The notes under the pieces: generated by a model
What the model was told of the DNA's origin: nothing
Databases searched by the model: none
The model's input: only the letters and a program-made list of their open reading frames with translations
Shown here: positions 1-11,625 of the stretch, one piece after another
How positions within the stretch are numbered: the first letter of the stretch is position 1
Layout: every line of letters starts with the position of its first letter
NCBI GenBank assembly: GCA_947568835.1
Contig: OX387603.1
Location: forward strand, 28,730,651-28,794,650
DNA length: 64,000 nt
Origin: Protonemura montana
Lineage: Eukaryota > Arthropoda > Insecta > Plecoptera > Nemouridae
Direction: 5' to 3'
Position numbers and translations under genes: made by a program

Positions 1-865
1 TTGCTATCAAGTAAATAATCTACTTGCTTTTAACCATAAAATCAAGATCTGTTGAAAGTAACTTTCTGAGCTACCCTCGGTTCGTTTTGTAATCTTTTTA
101 ACCTCGCGGCCCACACTTAGCGTTACTCTCCTAAACATTTCTTAACATTTTCAATCACAACACTGTGATCCTGTGAGACTGGCACCTGAATTAAGGAAGG
201 AAATAATCTCTTAAGTTGGGTTTACTTTGAAACTAACAAAGAGGAAAGTTTCAAAAATGTATGCAATAATAACAACTGGGTTCACATCAGAACAAATCAG
301 ACTAGGAGCTGAATTTTTAGCAAAGACCTTCTGCAAATAATGAAATATCTGTCTGAGGTTGAATAAACCAATTACTTTGTAAGTAAAATATTGCATTGCT
401 TTTGCATCAACCAATTTTGAAGGATAAAAAGATCTTTCCGAGCAACTTGCTAAACAGTTTGTATTGCCCGTAAGGAAACGTTCAGCGGTAATATGCCGCC
501 AGCCGCCAATAGGTAGAAACAAATAAATGTCAAGAGATAAATCATAGAAATTTGCTATCAATTTATTCCAAGAATTATTTAACTGTAAATAAATGCTGGC
601 ATTAGATTGAGTAACACAAAATGTACAATGTAAAGAAATGCAAGTTTATAATGCATTCAATCAAGTGTTTTTTTTCAGCAGCAAATTGTTCTAGGATACT
701 TTTGTGCCTGATTTTGAACGTTAGATTCAGCTGCTTGCAATGTCACAACTCAACGGTGGAAATGAAAAAGCACTGCTAAATCGAGAAATGTTCAAGGTAG
801 CTCTCGCATCTCGAATCTGTTATCTACAAATAGACCTGAAGTGGCTCGTAGAAAAGCGAAGGGAA
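1..865. other. 3' UTR of ZRANB2 and downstream flank
   Basis: AT-rich DNA with no convincing gene. On the minus strand a poly(A) signal AATAAA (plus-strand TTTATT at 562-567) lies about 300 nt after the ZRANB2 stop, so roughly 550-865 is probably its 3' UTR. A 116-codon minus-strand open frame at 211-561 has no recognisable domain and is probably chance. Confidence 0.5.
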
Positions 866-3800
866 TTATCTTCGTCGGTCGTTGCTCGATGTAGACTTGC
901 TTGAACTTGAACGCGACGAAGTGGAACGACTGGATCTAAAACCAAACTTGGTGAAAATATTTTCATAATCATTGATTGTCTGACTTTCAATAGAAGCTGT
1001 TTATCAAGTCTATCATTGATTGTCTGACTTTCAATAGAAGCTGTTTATCAAGTCTATCATTGATTGTCTGACTTTCAATAGAAGCTGTTTATCAAGTCTA
1101 TCATTGATTGTCTGACTTTCAATAGAAGCTGTTTATCAAGTCTATCATTGATTGTCTGACTTTCAATAGAAGCTGTTTATCAAGTCTATCATTGATTGTC
1201 TGACTTTCAATAGAAGCTGTTTATCAAGTCTATCATTGATTGTCTGACTTTCAATAGAAGCTGTTTATCAAGTCTATCATTGATTGTCTGACTTTCAATA
1301 GAAGCTGTTTATCAAGTCTATCATTGATTGTCTGACTTTCAATAGAAGCTGTTTATCAAGTCTATCATTGATTGTCTGACTTTCAATAGAAGCTGTTTAT
1401 CAAGTCTATCATTGATTGTCTGACTTTCAATAGAAGCTGTTTATCAAGTCTATCATTGATTGTCTGACTTTCAATAGAAGCTGTTTATCAAGTCTATCAT
1501 TGATTGTCTGACTTTCAATAGAAGCTGTTTATCAAGTCTATCATTGATTGTCTGACTTTCAATAGAAGCTGTTTATCAAGTCTATCATTGATTGTCTGAC
1601 TTTCAATAGAAGCTGTTTATCAAGTCTATCATTGATTGTCTGACTTTCAATAGAAGCTGTTTATCAAGTCTATCATTGATTGTCTGACTTTCATTAGAAG
1701 CTGTTTATCAAGTCTATCATTGATTGTCTGACTTTCATTAGAAGCTGTTTATCAAGTCTATCATTGATTGTCTGACTTTCAATAGAAGCTGTTTATCAAG
1801 TCTATCATTGATTGTCTGACTTTCAATAGAAGCTGTTTATCAAGTCTATCATTGATTGTCTGACTTTCAATAGAAGCTGTTTATCAAGTCTATCATTGAT
1901 TGTCTGACTTTCAATAGAAGCTGTTTATCAAGTCTATCATTGATTGTCTGACTTTCAATAGAAGCTGTTTATCAAGTCTATCATTGATTGTCTGACTTTC
2001 AATAGAAGCTGTTTATCAAGTCTATCATTGATTGTCTGACTTTCAATAGAAGCTGTTTATCAAGTCTATCATTGATTGTCTGACTTTCAATAGAAGCTGT
2101 TTATCAAGTCTATCATTGATTGTCTGACTTTCAATAGAAGCTGTTTATCAAGCCTATCATTGATTGTCTGACTTTCATTAGAAGCTGTTTATCAAGTCTA
2201 TCATTGATTGTCTGACTTTCAATAGAAGCTGTTTATCAAGCCTATCATTGATTGTCTGACTTTCAATAGAAGCTGTTTATCAAGTCTATCATTGATTGTC
2301 AGACTTTCAATAGAAGCTGTTTATCAAGTCTATCATTGATTGTCTGACTTTCAATAGAAGCTGTTTATCAAGTCTATCATTGATTGTCTGACTTTCAATA
2401 GAAGCTGTTTATCAAGTCTATCATTGATTGTCTGACTTTCAATAGAAGCTGTTTATCAAGTCTATCATTGATTGTCTGACTTTCAATAGAAGCTGTTTAT
2501 CAAGTCTATCATTGATTGTCTGACTTTCATTAGAAGCTGTTTATCAAGTCTATCATTGATTGTCTGACTTTCAATAGAAGCTGTTTATCAAGTCTATCAT
2601 TGATTGTCTGACTTTCAATAGAAGCTGTTTATCAAGCCTATCATTGATTGTCTGACTTTCATTAGAAGCTGTTTATCAAGTCTATCATTGATTGTCTGAC
2701 TTTCAATAGAAGCTGTTTATCAAGTCTATCATTGATTGTCTGACTTTCAATAGAAGCTGTTTATCAAGTCTATCATTGATTGTCTGACTTTCAATAGAAG
2801 CTGTTTATCAAGTCTATCATTGATTGTCTGACTTTCAATAGAAGCTGTTTATCAAGTCTATCATTGATTGTCTGACTTTCAATAGAAGCTGTTTATCAAG
2901 TCTATCATTGATTGTCTGACTTTCAATAGAAGCTGTTTATCAAGTCTATCATTGATTGTCTGACTTTCAATAGAAGCTGTTTATCAAGTCTATCATTGAT
3001 TGTCTGACTTTCAATAGAAGCTGTTTATCAAGTCTATCATTGATTGTCTGACTTTCAATAGAAGCTGTTTATCAAGTCTATCATTGATTGTCTGACTTTC
3101 AATAGAAGCTGTTTATCAAGTCTATCATTGATTGTCTGACTTTCAATAGAAGCTGTTTATCAAGTCTATCATTGATTGTCTGACTTTCAATAGAAGCTGT
3201 TTATCAAGTCTATCATTGATTGTCTGACTTTCAATAGAAGCTGTTTATCAAGTCTATCATTGATTGTCTGACTTTCAATAGAAGCTGTTTATCAAGTCTA
3301 TCATTGATTGTCTGACTTTCAATAGAAGCTGTTTATCAAGTCTATCATTGATTGTCTGACTTTCAATAGAAGCTGTTTATCAAGTCTATCATTGATTGTC
3401 TGACTTTCAATAGAAGCTGTTTATCAAGTCTATCATTGATTGTCTGACTTTCAATAGAAGCTGTTTATCAAGTCTATCATTGATTGTCTGACTTTCAATA
3501 GAAGCTGTTTATCAAGTCTATCATTGATTGTCTGACTTTCAATAGAAGCTGTTTATCAAGTCTATCATTGATTGTCTGACTTTCAATAGAAGCTGTTTAT
3601 CAAGTCTATCATTGATTGTCTGACTTTCAATAGAAGCTGTTTATCAAGTCTATCATTGATTGTCTGACTTTCAATAGAAGCTGTTTATCAAGTCTATCAT
3701 TGATTGTCTGACTTTCATTAGAAGCTGTTTATCAAGTCTATCATTGATTGTCTGACTTTCATTAGAAGCTGTTTATCAAGTCTATCATTGATTGTCTGAC

Positions 3801-6800
3801 TTTCAATAGAAGCTGTTTATCAAGTCTATCATTGATTGTCTGACTTTCAATAGAAGCTGTTTATCAAGTCTATCATTGATTGTCTGACTTTCAATAGAAG
3901 CTGTTTATCAAGTCTATCATTGATTGTCTGACTTTCAATAGAAGCTGTTTATCAAGTCTATCATTGATTGTCTGACTTTCAATAGAAGCTGTTTATCAAG
4001 TCTATCATTGATTGTCTGACTTTCAATAGAAGCTGTTTATCAAGTCTATCATTGATTGTCTGACTTTCAATAGAAGCTGTTTATCAAGTCTATCATTGAT
4101 TGTCTGACTTTCAATAGAAGCTGTTTATCAAGTCTATCATTGATTGTCTGACTCTCAATAGAAGCTGTTTATCAAGTCTATCATTGATTGTCTGACTTTC
4201 AATAGAAGCTGTTTATCAAGTCTATCATTGATTGTCTGACTTTCAATAGAAGCTGTTTATCAAGTCTATCATTGATTGTCTGACTTTCAATAGAAGCTGT
4301 TTATCAAGTCTATCATTGATTGTCTGACTTTCAATAGAAGCTGTTTATCAAGTCTATCATTGATTGTCTGACTTTCAATAGAAGCTGTTTATCAAGTCTA
4401 TCATTGATTGTCTGACTTTCAATAGAAGCTGTTTATCAAGTCTATCATTGATTGTCTGACTTTCAATAGAAGCTGTTTATCAAGTCTATCATTGATTGTC
4501 TGACTTTCAATAGAAGCTGTTTATCAAGTCTATCATTGATTGTCTGACTTTCAATAGAAGCTGTTTATCAAGTCTATCATTGATTGTCTGACTTTCATTA
4601 GAAGCTGTTTATCAAGCCTATCATTGATTGTCTGACTTTCAATAGAAGCTGTTTATCAAGTCTATCATTGATTGTCTGACTTTCAATAGAAGCTGTTTAT
4701 CAAGTCTATCATTGATTGTCTGACTTTCATTAGAAGCTGTTTATCAAGTCTATCATTGATTGTCTGACTTTCAATAGAAGCTGTTTATCAAGTCTATCAT
4801 TGATTGTCTGACTTTCAATAGAAGCTGTTTATCAAGTCTATCATTGATTGTCTGACTTTCAATAGAAGCTGTTTATCAAGTCTATCATTGATTGTCTGAC
4901 TTTCAATAGAAGCTGTTTATCAAGTCTATCATTGATTGTCTGACTTTCAATAGAAGCTGTTTATCAAGTCTATCATTGATTGTCTGACTTTCAATAGAAG
5001 CTGTTTATCAAGTCTATCATTGATTGTCTGACTTTCAATAGAAGCTGTTTATCAAGTCTATCATTGATTGTCTGACTTTCAATAGAAGCTGTTTATCAAG
5101 TCTATCATTGATTGTCTGACTTTCAATAGAAGCTGTTTATCAAGTCTATCATTGATTGTCTGACTTTCAATAGAAGCTGTTTATCAAGTCTATCATTGAT
5201 TGTCTGACTTTCAATAGAAGCTGTTTATCAAGTCTATCATTGATTGTCTGACTTTCAATAGAAGCTGTTTATCAAGTCTATCATTGATTGTCTGACTTTC
5301 AATAGAAGCTGTTTATCAAGTCTATCATTGATTGTCTGACTTTCAATAGAAGCTGTTTATCAAGTCTATCATTGATTGTCTGACTTTCAATAGAAGCTGT
5401 TTATCAAGTCTATCATTGATTGTCTGACTTTCAATAGAAGCTGTTTATCAAGTCTATCATTGATTGTCTGACTTTCAATAGAAGCTGTTTATCAAGTCTA
5501 TCATTGATTGTCTGACTTTCAATAGAAGCTGTTTATCAAGTCTATCATTGATTGTCTGACTTTCAATAGAAGCTGTTTATCAAGTCTATCATTGATTGTC
5601 TGACTTTCAATAGAAGCTGTTTATCAAGTCTATCATTGATTGTCTGACTTTCAATAGAAGCTGTTTATCAAGTCTATCATTGATTGTCTGACTTTCAATA
5701 GAAGCTGTTTATCAAGTCTATCATTGATTGTCTGACTTTCAATAGAAGCTGTTTATCAAGTCTATCATTGATTGTCTGACTTTCAATAGAAGCTGTTTAT
5801 CAAGTCTATCATTGATTGTCTGACTTTCAATAGAAGCTGTTTATCAAGTCTATCATTGATTGTCTGACTTTCAATAGAAGCTGTTTATCAAGTCTATCAT
5901 TGATTGTCTGACTTTCAATAGAAGCTGTTTATCAAGTCTATCATTGATTGTCTGACTTTCAATAGAAGCTGTTTATCAAGTCTATCATTGATTGTCTGAC
6001 TTTCAATAGAAGCTGTTTATCAAGCCTATCATTGATTGCCTGACTTTCAATAGAAGCTGTTTATCAAGTCTATCATTGATTGTCTGACTTTCAATAGAAG
6101 CTGTTTATCAAGTCTATCATTGATTGTCTGACTTTCAATAGAAGCTGTTTATCAAGCCTATCATTGATTGCCTGACTTTCAATAGAAGCTGTTTATCAAG
6201 TCTATCATTGATTGTCAGACTTTCAATAGAAGCTGTTTATCAAGTCTATCATTGATTGTCAGACTTTCAATAGAAGCTGTTTATCAAGTCTATCATTGAT
6301 TGTCTGACTTTCATTAGAAGCTGTTTATCAAGTCTATCATTGATTGTCTGACTTTCAATAGAAGCTGTTTATCAAGTCTATCATTGATTGTCTGACTTTC
6401 AATAGAAGCTGTTTATCAAGTCTATCATTGATTGTCTGACTTTCAATAGAAGCTGTTTATCAAGTCTATCATTGATTGTCTGACTTTCAATAGAAGCTGT
6501 TTATCAAGTCTATCATTGATTGTCTGACTTTCAATAGAAGCTGTTTATCAAGTCTATCATTGATTGTCTGACTTTCAATAGAAGCTGTTTATCAAGTCTA
6601 TCATTGATTGTCTGACTTTCAATAGAAGCTGTTTATCAAGTCTATCATTGATTGTCTGACTTTCATTAGAAGCTGTTTATCAAGTCTATCATTGATTGTC
6701 TGACTTTCAATAGAAGCTGTTTATCAAGTCTATCATTGATTGTCTGACATTCATTAGAAGCTGTTTATCAAGTCTATCATTGATTGTCTGACTTTCAATA

Positions 6801-9800
6801 GAAGCTGTTTATCAAGTCTATCATTGATTGTCTGACTTTCAATAGAAGCTGTTTATCAAGTCTATCATTGATTGTCTGACTTTCAATAGAAGCTGTTTAT
6901 CAAGTCTATCATTGATTGTCTGACTTTCAATAGAAGCTGTTTATCAAGTCTATCATTGATTGTCTGACTTTCAATAGAAGCTGTTTATCAAGTCTATCAT
7001 TGATTGTCTGACTTTCAATAGAAGCTGTTTATCAAGTCTATCATTGATTGTCTGACTTTCAATAGAAGCTGTTTATCAAGTCTATCATTGATTGTCTGAC
7101 TTTCAATAGAAGCTGTTTATCAAGTCTATCATTGATTGTCTGACTTTCAATAGAAGCTGTTTATCAAGTCTATCATTGATTGTCTGACTTTCAATAGAAG
7201 CTGTTTATCAAGTCTATCATTGATTGTCTGACTTTCAATAGAAGCTGTTTATCAAGTCTATCATTGATTGTCTGACTTTCAATAGAAGCTGTTTATCAAG
7301 TCTATCATTGATTGTCTGACTTTCAATAGAAGCTGTTTATCAAGTCTATCATTGATTGTCTGACTTTCAATAGAAGCTGTTTATCAAGTCTATCATTGAT
7401 TGTCTGACATTCATTAGAAGCTGTTTATCAAGTCTATCATTGATTGTCTGACTTTCAATAGAAGCTGTTTATCAAGTCTATCATTGATTGTCTGACTTTC
7501 AATAGAAGCTGTTTATCAAGTCTATCATTGATTGTCTGACTTTCAATAGAAGCTGTTTATCAAGTCTATCATTGATTGTCTGACTTTCAATAGAAGCTGT
7601 TTATCAAGTCTATCATTGATTGTCTGACTTTCAATAGAAGCTGTTTATCAAGTCTATCATTGATTGTCTGACTTTCAATAGAAGCTGTTTATCAAGTCTA
7701 TCATTGATTGTCTGACTTTCAATAGAAGCTGTTTATCAAGTCTATCATTGATTGTCTGACTTTCAATAGAAGCTGTTTATCAAGTCTATCATTGATTGTC
7801 TGACTTTCAATAGAAGCTGTTTATCAAGTCTATCATTGATTGTCTGACTTTCAATAGAAGCTGTTTATCAAGTCTATCATTGATTGTCTGACTTTCAATA
7901 GAAGCTGTTTATCAAGTCTATCATTGATTGTCTGACTTTCAATAGAAGCTGTTTATCAAGTCTATCATTGATTGTCTGACTTTCAATAGAAGCTGTTTAT
8001 CAAGTCTATCATTGATTGTCTGACTTTCAATAGAAGCTGTTTATCAAGTCTATCATTGATTGTCTGACTTTCAATAGAAGCTGTTTATCAAGTCTATCAT
8101 TGATTGTCTGACTTTCAATAGAAGCTGTTTATCAAGTCTATCATTGATTGTCTGACATTCATTAGAAGCTGTTTATCAAGTCTATCATTGATTGTCTGAC
8201 TTTCAATAGAAGCTGTTTTATCAAGTCTATCATTGATTGTCTGACTTTCAATAGAAGCTGTTTATCAAGTCTATCATTGATTGTCTGACTTTCATTAGAA
8301 GCTGTTTATCAAGTCTATCATTGATTGTCTGACTTTCAATAGAAGCTGTTTATCAAGTCTATCATTGATTGTCTGACTTTCAATAGAAGCTGTTTATCAA
8401 GTCTATCATTGATTGTCAGACTTTCAATAGAAGCTGTTTATCAAGTCTATCATTGATTGTCTGACTTTCAATAGAAGCTGTTTATCAAGTCTATCATTGA
8501 TTGCATGACTTTCAATAGAAGCTGTTTATCAAGTCTATCATTGATTGTCTGACTTTCAATAGAAGCTGTTTATCAAGTCTATCATTGATTGTCTGACTTT
8601 CAATAGAAGCTGTTTATCAAGTCTATCATTGATTGTCTGACTTTCAATAGAAGCTGTTTATCAAGTCTATCATTGATTGTCTGACTTTCAATAGAAGCTG
8701 TTTATCAAGTCTATCATTGATTGTCTGACTTTCAATAGAAGCTGTTTATCAAGTCTATCATTGATTGTCTGACATTCATTAGAAGCTGTTTATCAAGTCT
8801 ATCATTGATTGTCTGACTTTCAATAGAAGCTGTTTATCAAGTCTATCATTGATTGTCTGACTTTCAATAGAAGCTGTTTATCAAGTCTATCATTGATTGT
8901 CTGACTTTCAATAGAAGCTGTTTATCAAGTCTATCATTGATTGTCTGACTTTCAATAGAAGCTGTTTTATCAAGTCTTGAACCAATGAATACAAGGTTTG
9001 TCTTGAGACAATCAACCTCCTTTGTTGTCCAACTATAAACATCAGTAACAATTTCCCTCACCATGAATTCTGACAACAATTGGTCTCAAATATCTAACAA
9101 TTAAATATCACAACAGTAGCCACATTATTCTGTCACTTTTTTTACATGTTTCATTGTTAGCATCTCATCTCATTCCATTTCACTGGAATGGCTTTCAAAA
9201 TAATTATAAGTTGTAATCTTCTTTTTGTGTTCAAAACCAGAAGATATGCTTTTAGGGGCACAGCTCCAACTGGCCGACAAAAAAAACTACCCGACAATTC
9301 GACCGGTCGAAAATAAAACACCCCGAATAGAAAACTGCACGAAAAAAAAAGTGCCCGACAGAAAAAGTCGCCAAAAAATAAACATAAAATGTCAGCTACT
9401 GTACCTAGACATAAACGCCCGCATTTTCAGATACTGGTGAATGTTTTTTCTCAGCATAGTAGCGCAAAGCAGAACCCCCACTGCCGACCAAAAACTATAG
9501 AGGCCCATCCTGCCAATGTACAGTAGCTGCCAAGATTATAGAAGTTTTGTCGGGCAGTTTGTTTTTCGACCGGTCGGATTGTCGGGTGGTTTTTTTGTCG
9601 GCTAGTTGGAACACTCCCGCTTTTGGGCAATATTAATAGTAAAGTTGTTGATACAAATCTCAAAAAAGAGGTAAGGCTCTCAGGGCCCAGACCCGACAGT
9701 GCAAAATGGACATTTTAAGAAAAGCTTACTTCAGTCAATTTCAAACTGTTCTGAACTATGTGGGGTAGCTTTTTGGGGAGCGTCACCAGGAGCCCGGCAA

Positions 9801-11145
9801 GTCTTCATAAAGCAAAAGAGAGCAATACTTAATATGCTGTCCCTTTGAAGAACAGATTCATGTTGAGGAAAGTTGAAGCAACTGTCTATATTAACGTTAC
9901 CCAGTTTGCACATCCAGGCTGTCGCATTGTTTGTCAGAAACAATACTGACTTATTTCTTAAAAGATGTGACTCATATGAAACAAGAGGAGAAAGAAATCT
10001 GAAAATGGGTCATCATCGGCTTCATATCATGAATGATGACCTGGTCAATGTTGGAGTGAAAATCATGAATAACTTTCCACTAAAACTTAAATGCATTGCA
10101 AGCAGGGATGCTTTCAAGAAATACCTGAAGATCTTCCTTTGCCAAGGAGAATTTGATAATTTAGATGAATTTTATAATAAAGATTATTAAGTGAGAGATA
10201 TTGAAACTAGATGACAATGTTTACACACTGAAGAATTGAATAGACAACTAATGAAATACAATACAATATAAATAGACTTAAAGCATAGCAACAGCAGTCT
10301 CTGATAAGTTTTTTAAATGTAATTTGATCACATTAAACAAAATATACAATTACTGTCAAGAACCCCATGCTGCCTCACTAAACAATATGAATTTATCAGA
10401 TCAGGTGAAGTTCTAACCTGCTGTTGGTGTTTGAACGAGAGCGTGATCGGGATCGAGACCGGTCCCTGCGTCGGCCCCGTGACGATGACCGTGATCGAGA
10501 CCGCTTCCCTCGGCTCCTACCCTCTCTCTCTCCTTCATCTCTTTGCTTCTGACGATCTTCTTTCGGCGCTTCATCTTCCCCCCATCCACTCAAATCATAC
10601 TTTGACAAATCTCCGTCATCTTCTTCAGAATCCTCATCATCGTCGTCTTCATCGTCTGGCTCAGCACGTGCTGGCACAGCCTTCTGTTTTTCATACTCGG
10701 CAATTTCAGATGCTGTCCGCTTCTTTTTACGGCGCCCAAACTCATCGTATTCATCATCTGACGAGTCCTGACGCTCAACATACTCTACAACACCTCTGTC
10801 GTTGTATCCTCCACCAAGTCCCGTGCGTTCTTCTACCTCGCCAAACTTAGGTGCATTACACATATTGCAAGTTTGCCTTCGTGCCCAATTAACATTTCCA
10901 CATTTGCTGCATTGCCAGTCGTCAGCAGAAAACAACCCTCGGCTCTTATCTGCTGCTGCTTTGCCGATTTCTTGGCTAAGTTTAGCAGCCTTCTTTTGAC
11001 TATCGCTTTTTTCAATGTTACATCGATTGCATGTCTCGCGTCTAGCAAAGTTTACGTTACCACAAGCCGCGTCGGGACATATCCAGTCACCAGCCGCAAG
11101 ATCAGGCCAAGATGTTGGTTTTGATCCTGGAATTGAGCTCTCCAT
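866..11145 (-). CDS. ZRANB2: ZRANB2, RanBP2-type zinc-finger splicing factor (two coding exons)
   Basis: Exon 1 is 10418-11145 and exon 2 is 866-935; the predicted protein has 265 residues. Two RanBP2-type zinc fingers are visible: residues about 19-46 ([14 protein letters not shown] then CNRC) and 74-98 ([21 protein letters not shown]). The family's RNA-contacting N-V-N-[FW]-A-R-R core is kept in both. An acidic stretch (about 160-180) and an Arg/Ser-rich tail follow, as in vertebrate ZRANB2, a nuclear protein that binds 5' splice-site-like RNA and spliceosome components. I infer the last exon from a good acceptor (TTTTAG), an exact phase match (AG plus A makes Arg), and 22 more residues of SR-type sequence ending in DRRR and a TAA stop. 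The intron is about 9.5 kb and mostly satellite. The gene is head-to-head with the zinc-finger gene at 11626. Family assignment is firm; the terminal exon is a strong inference. Confidence 0.92.
969..8977. repeat. 44-bp satellite array, about 182 copies
   Basis: An almost unbroken head-to-tail array of a 44-bp unit (begins TCATTGATTGTCTGACTTTC) inside the ZRANB2 intron. Copies are nearly identical. Recurrent single-base variants (CATTAG for CAATAG, AAGCC for AAGTC, GTCAGAC for GTCTGAC) recur in scattered groups, which fits recent block duplication. Two units near the right end carry one extra T. There is no spacer sequence and no coding capacity. Confidence 0.98.
9256..9618. mobile_element. 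Non-autonomous DNA transposon (MITE) with about 60-bp inverted ends
   Basis: Left end (CTCCAACTGGCCGACAAAAA) and right end (reverse complement TTCCAACTAGCCGACAAAAA) match as imperfect terminal inverted repeats that run through a shared CGACCGGTCGAAAA block. The flanks GCTTTTAGG (9247-9255) and GCTTTTGGG (9619-9627) look like a 9-bp target-site duplication with one mismatch. No transposase is present. The superfamily is not clear; an 8-9 bp duplication would suit hAT- or P-like elements. Confidence 0.75.
9745..10190 (+). mobile_element. LINE remnant: C-terminal end of a non-LTR reverse transcriptase
   Basis: The frame ending at the stop at 10188-10190 reads [20 protein letters not shown], then [18 protein letters not shown], then [14 protein letters not shown] and [20 protein letters not shown]. 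This is the usual tail of Jockey/CR1-type LINE polymerases (NILTLPS..., YNTRN..., GVKIYNxLP, FKxxLKxFLLxxxFYSxxEF). The upstream portion is out of frame or decayed. It lies in the ZRANB2 intron in antisense to that gene. Confidence 0.8.
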
Positions 11146-11625
11146 TTGGAGGAATTTTAAGAATACACAAATATTCGTATAGCCAATAACCTACTAGCTT
11201 TTTTGAGGACCACCATCAATATGAATTCTTGTTGACTTTTCTCGGGCTAGGGGCGCTGCTGTCGTTGATCACTTTTGACATTGACAGTTGTAGTATGGAT
11301 CGTGAAAAAGGAGACGCTGTAATTTGTGGATAAATCGGTGCTCGATAAAACTGGATAGTTTACCTTCAGATAATGCACAGGAATATTAAATGAATAACCA
11401 GTGAAATTTTGTTCGAAAACAAGGTTAGTTTATTTAATTAGAAGAGTCATCTCTGTGCGGCAATTCAGTTGAAGGTGGTGCATTCTATGCAGGGGAGAAC
11501 GACCAATGAGTCATTAGCCTTATTTCCCTGAGGGGTCAACTACCCATACACAGGAACTCCATTATCTGGATTTCGATACTATTTTGTTGTTTCGGCAAGT
11601 GACTTATGTTGATTTCCAGATAGCC
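11146..11625. promoter_or_regulatory. Divergent promoter region between ZRANB2 and the zinc-finger gene
   Basis: Only 480 bp separate the two start codons, which face away from each other, so the genes probably share a bidirectional promoter. No TATA box stands out. On the plus strand a possible 5'-UTR intron runs from a donor AACAAG|GTTAGT (after 11423) to an acceptor TTTCCAG just before ATAGCCATGG, which would place the start codon 7 nt into the second exon. Transcript starts are not visible from sequence. Confidence 0.55.

Noticed and set aside
969-8977. CRISPR-like regular array
   Set aside because: Units are contiguous 44-mers with no spacers, in a eukaryotic intron.
10431-10850. Plus-strand 139-codon frame opposite ZRANB2
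   Set aside because: Antisense shadow of the Arg/Ser-rich and acidic coding sequence of ZRANB2.
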